Below, in pieces: positions 26,924 to 35,299 of a stretch of 50,336 bases of DNA. Origin of the DNA: Thiocystis minor (GTDB lineage Bacteria; Pseudomonadota; Gammaproteobacteria; Chromatiales; Chromatiaceae). How positions within the stretch are numbered: position 1 is the stretch's first letter; every line of letters starts with the position of its first letter. The stretch spans positions 1 through 50,336 of the forward strand of contig NZ_NHSQ01000061.1 in NCBI RefSeq assembly GCF_016653465.1, given 5' to 3'. The notes under the pieces were generated by a model. The model saw nothing but the letters and a program-made list of their open reading frames with translations. It made no database searches and was not told where the DNA came from. Made by a program: the position numbers and the translations under genes.

Positions 26924-27796
26924 ATGACCGACTCCGATTCACTCTCGCGTTTTCTGTTCGAGCACACCGGCATTCGCGGCAACCTGGTGCATCTGGACGC
27001 CAGTTGGCGCGCGGTGCTGGCGACCCACGCCTACCCGAACAGCGTGCGCGGTCCGCTCGGCGAGTCGCTGGCCGCGGTCGCGCTGCTCGCCGCCACCATC
27101 AAGTTCGACGGATCGCTCATCCTGCAAGCTCAGGGTACTGGACCCATGCGAACCCTGGTTGCCCAGGCGACCCATGAACGCACGGTACGCGGACTCGCCA
27201 CCTGGGTGGACGACGTGCCCGCGACGGGCGAACTGACCGACCTGTTCGGCCCGGGGCGTCTCGTGTTGACTATCAAACGTCGTCAGGGCGAACCCTATCA
27301 GGGCATCGTCCCCCTCGAAGGATGCAATCTGTCGGCGGCCATCGAACGCTATTTCAGCGATTCCGAACAACTTCCGACCCGCTTGTGGCTCGCGGCGACC
27401 GACCGGCGCGCCGCCGGCCTGCTGCTCCAGCGGCTCCCGAGCGACAGCCTGGGCAACGAGGACTGGGAACGCATCTGCCTGCTCGCGGATACCTTGACGC
27501 CGGCGGAACTGATCGATCTCCCTGGCGGCCAACTGCTCTACCGACTCTTCCATCAAGAGCCGGTGCGCCTGTTCGAACCGGATCCCCTCGCCTTCCGTTG
27601 CGGCTGTTCGCGGGCGCGCATCGAGGAGGTGATCCGGTTACTGGGCGAGGTCGAAGTCAACGAGATCCTCGCCGAACAGGGCGCGATCCAGGTCAACTGC
27701 GAATTCTGCAATCGCGAGTATCGCCTGGACAGGGTGGACGCCCGCCAACTCTTCGCCGAGCATACCCATCACACGCCACCCGTCGCGTGGCAATAG
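26924..27796 (+). CDS. hslO: redox-regulated chaperone Hsp33
   Basis: This 290-residue holdase is activated by oxidative unfolding. The N-terminal domain (R-G-N-L-V-H-L-D, A-A-T-I-K-F-D-G-S-L-I-L-Q-A-Q-G-T-G-P) is followed by the C-terminal zinc switch with C-x-C (R-C-G-C-S) and C-x2-C (C-E-F-C). No Shine-Dalgarno precedes the ATG: the last 30 bases are short ACCACT repeats, so translation may rely on another signal. Its role fits the other peroxide-defence genes in the window (rubrerythrin, OxyR, MsrB). Confidence 0.94.
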   Translation: MTDSDSLSRFLFEHTGIRGNLVHLDASWRAVLATHAYPNSVRGPLGESLAAVALLAATIKFDGSLILQAQGTGPMRTLVAQATHERTVRGLATWVDDVPATGELTDLFGPGRLVLTIKRRQGEPYQGIVPLEGCNLSAAIERYFSDSEQLPTRLWLAATDRRAAGLLLQRLPSDSLGNEDWERICLLADTLTPAELIDLPGGQLLYRLFHQEPVRLFEPDPLAFRCGCSRARIEEVIRLLGEVEVNEILAEQGAIQVNCEFCNREYRLDRVDARQLFAEHTHHTPPVAWQ

Positions 27797-27824
27797 CGTT
27801 CTCCTTGAATTTGCGCGCTCCCGC

Positions 27825-30800
27825 TCAGGAATCCGTTTCATTCGACTTGGCCAACCTGACCCGGAACCAAAGCGAATAGAGCGCCGGTAGGAAGAGCAGC
27901 GTGATGCCGGTTCCGACGATGATCCCGCCAATCAGTACATAGGCGAGCGGCCCCCAAAAGGTATCGGTGGTCAGCGGCGTGAAGGCGAAGACGGCGGCGG
28001 CGGCGGTCAGAATCACCGGTCGCGCCCGTCGGACCGTCGCTTCCACCACGGCCGCGGATGACTCCATGCCCTGCCCCAGATTGTCCTCGATCTGCTTGGC
28101 CAGGATCAGGGTGTTGCGCATCAGGATACCGGCCAGACCGATCAACCCCAGCAGGGCGACGAATCCGAAGGGCTTGTCCGCGATCAGCAGGGCCAGGGTC
28201 GCGCCAATAACGCCCAGCGGGGCGGTGGCGACCACCATGACGGTGCCGGAAAAGCTGCGCATCTGCAGCATGATGACCGTCAGCATCAGCACCAGCATGA
28301 TCGGCTGTACCCGCTGGATGGAGGCATCGGCCTTGCCGGACTGCTCCACCGCGCCGCCGATGTCGATGCGGTAGCCGTCCGGCAGTTGTGCCCGCAGCGC
28401 TTCGAGCTGGTTCCAGATCGCCAGGGTCACGTCCGGCGGCTGGGCGCCCGCGACCTCGGCATGCACGGCGATGAAGGGATCGCGGTTGTAACGCTTGAGC
28501 ACCGGATCCTCGAACTCGATGGAGAGCGTACCCGCCTGGGCCAGTGGGACATTGCGCCCGTTCTGGGTCTTGAGGTTGATGTCCGCCAGGGCGCCGGGGC
28601 GAACTGCCTCGCCCGCCCGACCGCGCAGCACGAGTTGAACATTGCGCACATCCTCGCGAATCTCGGTCGCGACCAGACCCGACAGCTCATCGTTCAATTG
28701 CTGGGCGAGTTCGCGGGGCGTCAGGCCGATCAGACGCAGACGGTCCGGATCGAGCGCGAGCCGCGCCACCGGCACCCGCTCGCCCCAGTCCAGATGGGCA
28801 TCCAGCGCGTTGGGATGGGCGGCGACCCGGTCGCGCACCTGGTCGGCGATCCGCCGCAGGGTCACTGGATCCGGCCCCACCACCCGGAAGCTCACCGGCC
28901 AGATGACCGGCGGACCATAGAGCAGTTTGTGGACCCGCACCCGCGCCTCGGGAAACTCGCCCGCGTCCACCTGGGCCTGGAGTCGGGCGATGAGCGTATC
29001 GCGCGTGGCCGGACTCTCGGCCACCGCGATCAGCTTGGCGAAGGCCGGATTGGACAGCTCGGGATTGAGCGCGAGGAAAAAGCGCGGCGCACCGGCGCCC
29101 AGATAGCTGGAGAGCGAGCGCACGCCGGGCGCATTCTTGAGGGTCGCCTCGACGCGCTCGGCCACCGCCGTCGTGGCACGGATTCCGCTGCCCTCCGGCA
29201 GATAGATGTCGACCAGCACTTCGGGGCGGTCCGAACTCGGAAAAAATTGTTTCTGCACCGGGCCAACCAGCCCGGCGATGGAGAGCGCCAGCAGACCGAA
29301 AGTCGCCGCCACCACCAGCCGTTTATGGCGCACGCAGCCGCGAATCAGCGCGCGCAGCCGCCGGTAGAGGCGCGAATCGTAGAGCGCCTCGGGGGCGACG
29401 TCGGTCGATTTGGGCGGGGATAGCAGAACCGTGCCCAGATAGGGCGTGAAGGTGACGGCCACCAGCCAGGAGACCAGCAGCGCGAAGGCCAGCACCCAGA
29501 AGATATTGCCGGCATATTCGCCCACGCCGGAGCGCGCGAAACCGATAGGGACGAAGCCGACGACCGTCACCAGCGTACCGCTCAACATGGGCGCGGCGGT
29601 GACTGTCCAGGCATGGGCGGCGGCGCGCCGTCGATCCCAGCCCTCCTCCATCTTCACCAGCATCATCTCGATGGCGATGATGGCGTCGTCCACCAGCAGA
29701 CCCAGCGCGATAATCAGCGCACCGAGCGTGACCCGGTCCAGATTGACGCCACGAATCAACATCAGCAGGAAGGTCAGGCCCAGGGTCAGCGGAATGGCGA
29801 TGCCAACGATCAGCCCGGCGCGCCAGCCCAGTGCCACGAAGCTCACCAGCATCACCACGCCGACGGCAACCAGAAATTTGAGCTGAAACAGCTCCACGGC
29901 GTGCGAGATGGCGTCGGCCTGATTGGTGATCGGCGAGAACCGCATCCCCAGCGGCAAATCGGTCTCCAGGCTGGCCGTGAACTCGGCCAGGCGCGCGCCC
30001 AGATCCAGGCCGTTTTCGCCGCGCCGCATGACCACGCCAAGCAGCACCGACTCCTCGCCGCCGGCGCGGATCAGATAACCGGGCGGATCCTCGTAGCCGC
30101 GCTTGACCTCGGCGATCTCGCCGAGTCGAATCAGCCGCTCGCCCGCGCGGATCGGCACCGCCCGGATGGCGTCCAGATCGTCGAGTTCGCTGTCCAGACG
30201 CAGATAGAGACGCGGCCCCTGAGTCTCGACCAGACCGGCTGGCAGCAGCCGGTTCTGCGCATCCAGCGCCTCCCGCACCGCGTCCGCGGTCAGACCCAGA
30301 TTGGCCAGGCGGGCCGGATCGAATTCGACGAAGATCCGTTGCGGGCGCTCGCCGAGCACCCGGACCTTCTGTACCCCTTCGATGCGGGCGAGCCGATCGC
30401 GGATGCGTTCGGCCTCGCGCACCAGCAGACGGGGCGGCAGATCCGGCGCGGACAGGGCATAGAGCGCGAAATAGACATCGGAGAATTCGTCGTTGACAAA
30501 TGGACCTTGAACGCCGACCGGCAGCTTTGGCGTCTCGTCCAGCATGCGCTTGCGCACCTGGTAGAACAATTCAAGTACGAGCGGAGACGGGGTGTAATCC
30601 TGGAACTCCACCAGCATGTCCACCCGTCCCGGACGCGCGGTGGTCTCGACCCGATAAAAATAGTCCACCTCGGAGATGCGCTTCTCCAGCGGATCGGCGA
30701 CCAGGTCCTGCATCTGCCGCGCGCTCGCCCCCGGCCAGACCGCCGACACGACCATGACCCGCATGGTAAAGGCCGGATCTTCCGCCCGTCCCAGTTGCAG

Positions 30801-30920
30801 AAAGGCCAGGAGACCGGCGGCAGCCGTCAGCAGGATGAAAAACAGCGTCACGGAGCGCTCGCGCACGGCGAGCGCCGAGAGGTTGAAGCGGGATTCGGCG
30901 GGACGCGGACGCTCGCTCAT
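27825..30920 (-). CDS. RND efflux transporter, inner-membrane permease (AcrB/HAE-like)
   Basis: 1031 residues with the RND layout: TM1 near residues 22-42, a large periplasmic loop starting A-E-D-P-A-F, TM2-6 with the proton-relay region L-G-L-L-V-D-D-A-I-I-A-I-E in TM4. A second loop starting K-Q-F-F-P-S-S-D-R-P follows, then TM8-12. The R-A-E-D-P opening and short loops fit the AcrB/D/F subgroup that includes multidrug and organic-acid pumps rather than the metal CusA group. It overlaps the adaptor gene by 4 bases. No outer-membrane channel is encoded here, so it probably uses a TolC-like partner elsewhere. Confidence 0.92.
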   Translation of the reverse strand: MSERPRPAESRFNLSALAVRERSVTLFFILLTAAAGLLAFLQLGRAEDPAFTMRVMVVSAVWPGASARQMQDLVADPLEKRISEVDYFYRVETTARPGRVDMLVEFQDYTPSPLVLELFYQVRKRMLDETPKLPVGVQGPFVNDEFSDVYFALYALSAPDLPPRLLVREAERIRDRLARIEGVQKVRVLGERPQRIFVEFDPARLANLGLTADAVREALDAQNRLLPAGLVETQGPRLYLRLDSELDDLDAIRAVPIRAGERLIRLGEIAEVKRGYEDPPGYLIRAGGEESVLLGVVMRRGENGLDLGARLAEFTASLETDLPLGMRFSPITNQADAISHAVELFQLKFLVAVGVVMLVSFVALGWRAGLIVGIAIPLTLGLTFLLMLIRGVNLDRVTLGALIIALGLLVDDAIIAIEMMLVKMEEGWDRRRAAAHAWTVTAAPMLSGTLVTVVGFVPIGFARSGVGEYAGNIFWVLAFALLVSWLVAVTFTPYLGTVLLSPPKSTDVAPEALYDSRLYRRLRALIRGCVRHKRLVVAATFGLLALSIAGLVGPVQKQFFPSSDRPEVLVDIYLPEGSGIRATTAVAERVEATLKNAPGVRSLSSYLGAGAPRFFLALNPELSNPAFAKLIAVAESPATRDTLIARLQAQVDAGEFPEARVRVHKLLYGPPVIWPVSFRVVGPDPVTLRRIADQVRDRVAAHPNALDAHLDWGERVPVARLALDPDRLRLIGLTPRELAQQLNDELSGLVATEIREDVRNVQLVLRGRAGEAVRPGALADINLKTQNGRNVPLAQAGTLSIEFEDPVLKRYNRDPFIAVHAEVAGAQPPDVTLAIWNQLEALRAQLPDGYRIDIGGAVEQSGKADASIQRVQPIMLVLMLTVIMLQMRSFSGTVMVVATAPLGVIGATLALLIADKPFGFVALLGLIGLAGILMRNTLILAKQIEDNLGQGMESSAAVVEATVRRARPVILTAAAAVFAFTPLTTDTFWGPLAYVLIGGIIVGTGITLLFLPALYSLWFRVRLAKSNETDS

Positions 30921-31993
30921 GGCTGACGCACCCGAACCGCCTGCCCCGCCTGCAGCCGATTCACGCCCAGCGCCACCACGGGCGTGCCCGGTGCCAAAGC
31001 GGTCTGGATCCTTGCATATTCGCCGTCAAGACCGAGCAGAGTGACCGGTTCGGGTTGGACATGACCATCCGCCAGACGCCACACCAGCGGTCCCTCGGCG
31101 CGTTCCAGCACGGCCCCCAGGGGCACGCGCAACGCCGGCGGCTCGGAAGCGGGACCAGACTCGAAATGCAGGGTCACGGTCGTCCCCAACGCCAGATCGG
31201 AGGGCGTCTCGCTCAACCGATAACGCGCGCGCCAGGTGCGGGCGACCGGATCGGCGGTCCCGGCGATCTCCCGCAGGGTTGCCGTCAGTGCCGGCCCGAT
31301 TCCAAACGGCTCCGCGATGGCCTGGCTCGGCAAGCGGTCGCGCCGATCCTCGGGGACATGGACTTCCACCTCGCGCGGGCCGTCTTCCGCCAGCATGGCG
31401 AGCGTCTGACCGGCGGTCACCACCTGCCCGACCTGACCGTTGGCCTCCAGAACGACACCAGCCGTCGGGGCCGTCAATGAAGCATAGCCGATCGCGTTCA
31501 GCGCCTGTTCGAGGGTTGCCTGGGCGGCTCTCAGACGCTCGCTGGCCGCGCGCGAGGCGGTGGCCGCGCGCTCGAAATCCTGCTGACTGGCGAGTCGTTT
31601 TTGCAGCAGATCGGCCAGGCGGTCGCGTTCGCGCTCCGCGTTCTCGTTCTCGGCGCGGGCGCTCGCTTCGGCCGCCTCGGCCGCGATCCGCTGTTGCACG
31701 ACATCGCGGGGATCGAGCCGGAAGAGTAACTGTCCCGCCGCGACCTGGTCGCCCGCATCGATGCGGCGCTCCAGGATTTCCCCGCCGATCCGAAAGGACA
31801 GCGGGATCTCATGGCGAGCCTGCACGGCGCCGGTCAGGCTCCAGGTCGCGACGGAGGACACTTCGAGGGGAACCGTCAGCACCCAGGGCGGCAACGCTTC
31901 CGGCATTTCCTCGGCGCCCGGCTGGCAGGCGGACAGCAACAACAGGGTCGGACTGACCAGCGACAGGAACATCGGCAGGGCGAAAGGCCGCAC
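30917..31993 (-). CDS. RND efflux periplasmic adaptor (membrane fusion) lipoprotein
   Basis: I set the start at the GTG at 31991-31993. AAGGAG lies 9 bases upstream, and the predicted promoter would start transcription at about 32022, inside the region of the alternative ATG at 32026. The protein (about 358 residues) has a lipobox L-S-A-C followed by Q-P-G. A barrel-sandwich segment comes next, then an Ala/Glu/Arg-rich alpha hairpin (A-A-E-A-A-E-A-S-A-R), the second lipoyl half (T-A-P-T-A-G-V-V) and a beta-barrel. It links the permease to an outer-membrane channel. It is co-transcribed with the permease and divergent from tetR. Confidence 0.88.
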   Translation of the reverse strand: MRPFALPMFLSLVSPTLLLLSACQPGAEEMPEALPPWVLTVPLEVSSVATWSLTGAVQARHEIPLSFRIGGEILERRIDAGDQVAAGQLLFRLDPRDVVQQRIAAEAAEASARAENENAERERDRLADLLQKRLASQQDFERAATASRAASERLRAAQATLEQALNAIGYASLTAPTAGVVLEANGQVGQVVTAGQTLAMLAEDGPREVEVHVPEDRRDRLPSQAIAEPFGIGPALTATLREIAGTADPVARTWRARYRLSETPSDLALGTTVTLHFESGPASEPPALRVPLGAVLERAEGPLVWRLADGHVQPEPVTLLGLDGEYARIQTALAPGTPVVALGVNRLQAGQAVRVRQP

Positions 31994-32028
31994 GGGTTTG
32001 GTCTCCTTAAGGATCGACGAACCCATGC

Positions 32029-32057
32029 ATTATTACTGTACGGAATCGTTTAGTAAA
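32029..32057 (-). promoter_or_regulatory. RND operon promoter with overlapping TetR-type operator
   Basis: On the minus strand, TTTACT (32052-32057) and AATAAT (32029-32034) are spaced by exactly 17 bases, a good sigma-70 promoter. The spacer carries an imperfect palindrome, TACTAAACG then ATTC then CGTACAGTA (32034-32055, 7 of 9 paired), as expected for a TetR-family dimer. A further CCGTACA half site lies at 32086-32092 nearer to tetR. Binding here would block the pump operon. Confidence 0.55.
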
Positions 32058-32128
32058 TGCTAATCTTGCGCCAATTCGACGTCTACCGTACAACCAACAT
32101 CAACCCGACAATCCGCTGACCGCAGACC

Positions 32129-32827
32129 ATGAGCAACCCGAACCCCACCGGCATGACCGCCGCATCCGACCCGCCGCGGCGCGCCCGCGGCCGGCCGCCC
32201 GACGAGACCAAGCACGCGGCCATCCTCGCCGCGGCGCGCGCACTGTTCTTTTCCGGGGGGCTTCAGAGTCTGAGCATCGAGGCGGTCGCGCGCGCCGCGC
32301 ATGTCTCCAAGGTCACCGTCTACGCGCATTTCACCGATCTGCCGGGACTGATCCGCAAGGTCATCCTGGCCCAGCGCACCGACATGACCGCCGCCCTGGA
32401 AGGCTTGCCCAAAACGCCCGGCGGACTGCGTCAGGCGTTGATCGAGTTCGGTCTTTGTCTGATGGACTTTTTGACCGGCGACGAGTTTCTCACCCTGCAA
32501 CGCATGCTGGCGACCCAGGCCGGCCAGCAACCCTGGCTCGGGCCGCTGATCTATCGGGAAGGCGCCGAGGCCACCTGCGCGAAATTGGCGCGGCTGCTGG
32601 AGGCGTCGGTGGAGCGCGGCGATCTGCGCCCCCATGACAGTCTTCAGGCGGCGGAACAGCTTTTGGGCATGTGGCAGGGCATTCAGACGACCGGGCTGTT
32701 GATCGGCGGCTGTCCGCCGCCGACCCCCGAGGTTCTGCGCCGGCGCATAGAGTGCGGCGTCGACCTCATCCTGTCGGCGCATGCGCCGGCGTCTCCAGCG
32801 GAAGATAGTGCGTCCAGGGATTCTTGA
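32129..32827 (+). CDS. TetR/AcrR family regulator of the RND pump
   Basis: 232 residues. A basic leader with R-A-R-G-R-P-P-D-E-T is followed by the TetR helix-turn-helix (I-L-A-A-A-R-A-L-F-F, then S-I-E-A-V-A-R-A-A-H-V-S-K-V-T-V-Y-A-H-F). The ligand domain with L-G-P-L-I-Y-R-E-G and L-L-G-M-W-Q-G resembles the AefR-like C-terminal family. Divergent placement and the palindrome in the shared 135-bp spacer imply local repression of the efflux genes, released by a pump substrate. Its last 62 bases overlap the antisense end of the next gene. Confidence 0.88.
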   Translation: MSNPNPTGMTAASDPPRRARGRPPDETKHAAILAAARALFFSGGLQSLSIEAVARAAHVSKVTVYAHFTDLPGLIRKVILAQRTDMTAALEGLPKTPGGLRQALIEFGLCLMDFLTGDEFLTLQRMLATQAGQQPWLGPLIYREGAEATCAKLARLLEASVERGDLRPHDSLQAAEQLLGMWQGIQTTGLLIGGCPPPTPEVLRRRIECGVDLILSAHAPASPAEDSASRDS

Positions 32828-33272
32828 TCCTTCCCGTCACGAAGGAGCGCGACGGATCGACCAGCGCACGGTCGACGAGCGCGGTGCGTCCGAGGAGCAT
32901 GCGAAACAACATGGTCTCGCGGTTGGCGAGGGTCAGCTCGATCGGCCACGCGCGCCCGGACAGCGCCAAGCGGGTCAGAATCACGTAACGCTCCTCGCGA
33001 TGCCCGCCGGAATCGGAGACATGCCGCCGGTCGAAAACGGGCGCCTCGCCATGCACGACGACATCGGCGCGATGCTGCAAGGGATGCACGCCGAACCGGA
33101 CATGGAGCTTGCCGCGACGCTGGAAGGTGTCGACATAAAAGGCGTGCAGGGTGGAGGTACGGGCGCCGGTGTCGACCTTCGCCTTGATTGGCCCCAGCCC
33201 CAGATCCGGCAGGGACAGCCATTCGCGCCAGCCCAGCATCAAGGGTTCCGATTCGTTCTCGGGATGCGTCAT
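32766..33272 (-). CDS. retropepsin-like aspartic endopeptidase (RimK-associated 'zinc protease' family)
   Basis: The start at 33272 (MTHPENE) yields 168 residues; an earlier ATG at 33341 adds 23 unlikely residues. The family signature is G-W-R-E-W-L-S-L-P-D-L-G-L, then I-K-A-K-V-D-T-G-A-R-T-S-T-L-H-A-F (D34-T-G-A, the pepsin-like active site) and the closing F-V-T-G-R. Once labelled ATP-dependent zinc protease, the family is structurally like retroviral aspartic proteases and often sits near rimK-like ligases. No ligase gene is visible here. The 3' end overlaps tetR by 62 bases tail to tail. Confidence 0.85.
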   Translation of the reverse strand: MTHPENESEPLMLGWREWLSLPDLGLGPIKAKVDTGARTSTLHAFYVDTFQRRGKLHVRFGVHPLQHRADVVVHGEAPVFDRRHVSDSGGHREERYVILTRLALSGRAWPIELTLANRETMLFRMLLGRTALVDRALVDPSRSFVTGRIKNPWTHYLPLETPAHAPTG

Positions 33273-33407
33273 ACCGCTGCTCACGCCGGCTCCGTCGGGA
33301 CAAAAAAGACCGGCGCTCGCGCGGCAATCATTCGACGCCACGACACCGGCTGCCTACAATTGACGTCAGTGTAACATTCTTGAACCGAACGACTTTTGGA
33401 GCATCCA

Positions 33408-34055
33408 ATGCGCGGTCTGATCTTTGCGTTGCCGTTGACTCTTTCGATTCTGGCCCAGCCGCTCGCCGCCGAGGTCGGCATCGCCAAGATTCTTGCCCCC
33501 TGGGAGGCCAATGGCCAATTATTCCAGGTTGCCGTGGACCGGCTCCAGTTCATCGGCACCTTCGAGGGCATCATGTACATCGAGAGTGGCGACGGTTTGC
33601 TCGATGCCGCGCTCTTCACCTGCCCATCCACCCAGATTATCCACATTCTCAGCAACGAGTTGCAGGGCCACGGCTACTGCACGATCGAGAGTCCCACGGG
33701 CGATTATGTCTATGCCGAGTTCAACTGCAATGGTCAGCCGGGCTCCTGTAAAGGCACATTCACGCTGACCGGCGGCACCGGCAAGCTAACGGGGATTACC
33801 GGCGAAAGCGCGATGATCGTGCGCACCGCGCTAAGCGGCACGAGTATCGATCAGGCGAGTGGTGGCACCGTGTCCGCTGCCAAGGGGCTGGCGATCTGGC
33901 CAGAGATGCGCTTCGAGGTGCCGGGCGGAAACCCCAGGTTCGGCATGCTGGGAACCGGTCCAGGCAACGCCGACAAGACCGACGAAACACAGCAGCCGGA
34001 TGAATCCAGCCCGTCCAACGACTTGGGCGAATCCGCCAATCCCGTCGATCCTTGA
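33408..34055 (+). CDS. exported protein of unknown function
   Basis: The start at 33408 has TTTTGGAG about 6 bases upstream. The 215 residues begin with a clean signal peptide (M-R-G-L-I-F-A-L-P-L-T-L-S-I-L-A-Q-P-L-A-A cleavage). The mature part is beta-rich with two cysteine pairs (T-C-P-S..Y-C-T and F-N-C-N-G..G-S-C-K-G), then G-T-F-T-L-T-G-G-T-G-K-L-T-G-I-T-G-E-S, a turn-rich repeat-like stretch seen in lipocalin- or avidin-like barrels. It ends in a disordered acidic tail (D-E-T-Q-Q-P-D-E). I recognise no family; a periplasmic ligand-binding barrel is a guess. Confidence 0.65.
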   Translation: MRGLIFALPLTLSILAQPLAAEVGIAKILAPWEANGQLFQVAVDRLQFIGTFEGIMYIESGDGLLDAALFTCPSTQIIHILSNELQGHGYCTIESPTGDYVYAEFNCNGQPGSCKGTFTLTGGTGKLTGITGESAMIVRTALSGTSIDQASGGTVSAAKGLAIWPEMRFEVPGGNPRFGMLGTGPGNADKTDETQQPDESSPSNDLGESANPVDP

Positions 34056-34095
34056 TCCTTACGCTGCGCCAGTGGTAATGCGGTTCAGGCGTTTT

Positions 34096-34503
34096 TCAGG
34101 ATCGCTCTGCTTCGGGCTGGAACGCCAGCGAGACCGAATTGATGCAGTAACGCAGCCCGGTCGGACGCGGACCGTCCGGGAAGACGTGACCAAGATGCGC
34201 GCCGCAACCCTGACAAACGACCTCAATGCGGCGCATCCCGTGACTGGCGTCCACCTGCTCCGCGACCGCATCGGGATCGGCGGGCTGCCAGAAACTCGGC
34301 CAGCCGGTACCCGAATCGAATTTCTCTTCCGAGTTGAACAGCGGTTCGCCACAACAACTGCAACGGTAGATGCCCCGCTCCTTGAAGGCGTGATATTGGC
34401 CGGTAAAGGCGGGTTCGGTGCCTTTCTCGCGGCAGACGTGGTATTGCTGTCCGGTGAGTTCCGCCCGCCATTCGGCCTCTGTTTTTTCGATTTTCCCGCG
34501 CAT
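34096..34503 (-). CDS. msrB: peptide-methionine (R)-S-oxide reductase MsrB
   Basis: The start at 34503 (GAGAGAAG upstream) gives 135 residues. The zinc site is C48-x2-C51 and C97-x2-C100. The catalytic Cys120 lies in R-Y-C-I-N-S-V-S-L, with conserved G-T-G-W-P-S-F-W and G-H-V-F-P-D-G-P. It reduces the R-epimer of methionine sulfoxide, using thioredoxin. It is a stand-alone MsrB; no MsrA is seen in the window. It is convergent with the secreted unknown and divergent from the Sco-like gene. Confidence 0.95.
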   Translation of the reverse strand: MRGKIEKTEAEWRAELTGQQYHVCREKGTEPAFTGQYHAFKERGIYRCSCCGEPLFNSEEKFDSGTGWPSFWQPADPDAVAEQVDASHGMRRIEVVCQGCGAHLGHVFPDGPRPTGLRYCINSVSLAFQPEAERS

Positions 34504-34685
34504 GTCGCTTCTCTCTTGAATCCAATCCGACAAAATTCAGCGTCGTCTTGAGCCGCGTCGGTCGCGGCCCCTATACTGCGCGATCGCTTCCATCGCTTCT
34601 TAATGGGGACTGGTTCCGCCGATGTCCAGCCACGGGCGAAAGCTGAACACGCCGCGGAAGCGATTTTTTTTCGAGGACCAAACGG

Positions 34686-35288
34686 ATGTTTTTGCGTAAC
34701 CGGCACCGTCTGTGGATTCGTATCGTCTTTGTGTTGGGCGCCATCTCGCTCTTCATTTTCGGGTATCAATGGGGCAATCGTTATCAACAGCAACCATCGG
34801 AAACGCTCGCCATCGACGGCGTACTGGTGCGACCGCCCGTCACCCTGCCTGACTTTCAACTGAAGGATCCATTCGGACGCGCGTTCGACCGCAAGACCCT
34901 GGAGAGCGGCTGGAGCCTGCTCGCCTTCGGCGACCTCTCGCGTGCCTCCGGCCAACTCGCCGTGCAGCGTCTGATCGATGTCCGCAATCGCGTCGCCGAT
35001 CAGGCGGCGCTCGGACAGGCGCTGCGGCTGGTCCTGATCGCGACCGCCGAGACTCCAACGCTGGCGCGCGACTTCGCCGGTCTTGCAACCTCGCTCTTCA
35101 TCCTTGGCGGAGAGTCCTCGCGGATCGCACCGCTCCGCGATGCCTTGAGTTCGCTGGACGACGAAACACCGACGATCTATGTCATCGGCCCTGGCGCCCG
35201 GCTGCTGGCCCTGTTCCCGGACACGGAGACGGGCGCCGCCATGGCCGAGGATCTCAAAGCGCTCTTTTACGCGCACGAACCGCAGTGA
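34686..35288 (+). CDS. Sco1/SenC-like thioredoxin-fold membrane protein lacking metal cysteines
   Basis: This 200-residue protein has an N-terminal membrane anchor (I-R-I-V-F-V-L-G-A-I-S-L-F-I-F-G-Y) and a periplasmic thioredoxin-like domain. The domain shows the Sco landmarks P-D-F-Q-L-K-D-P-F-G-R-A-F, W-S-L-L-A-F-G, and a late P-T-I-Y-V-I-G-P-G-A-R-L-L-A-L-F. Where Sco has FGYTHCPDVC, this has F-G-D-L-S-R-A-S-G: both copper-binding cysteines are missing, and the conserved His is not evident. It thus cannot be an ordinary copper chaperone; a structural or regulatory role is possible. It is 11 bases upstream of psd. Confidence 0.65.
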   Translation: MFLRNRHRLWIRIVFVLGAISLFIFGYQWGNRYQQQPSETLAIDGVLVRPPVTLPDFQLKDPFGRAFDRKTLESGWSLLAFGDLSRASGQLAVQRLIDVRNRVADQAALGQALRLVLIATAETPTLARDFAGLATSLFILGGESSRIAPLRDALSSLDDETPTIYVIGPGARLLALFPDTETGAAMAEDLKALFYAHEPQ

Positions 35289-35299
35289 TCTAAAAACTC

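Noticed and set aside
29613-30926. 437-codon plus-strand frame (and another at 28386-29423)
   Set aside because: Both are antisense to the RND permease, which has all expected segments. His/Gln/Arg-rich composition indicates shadows.
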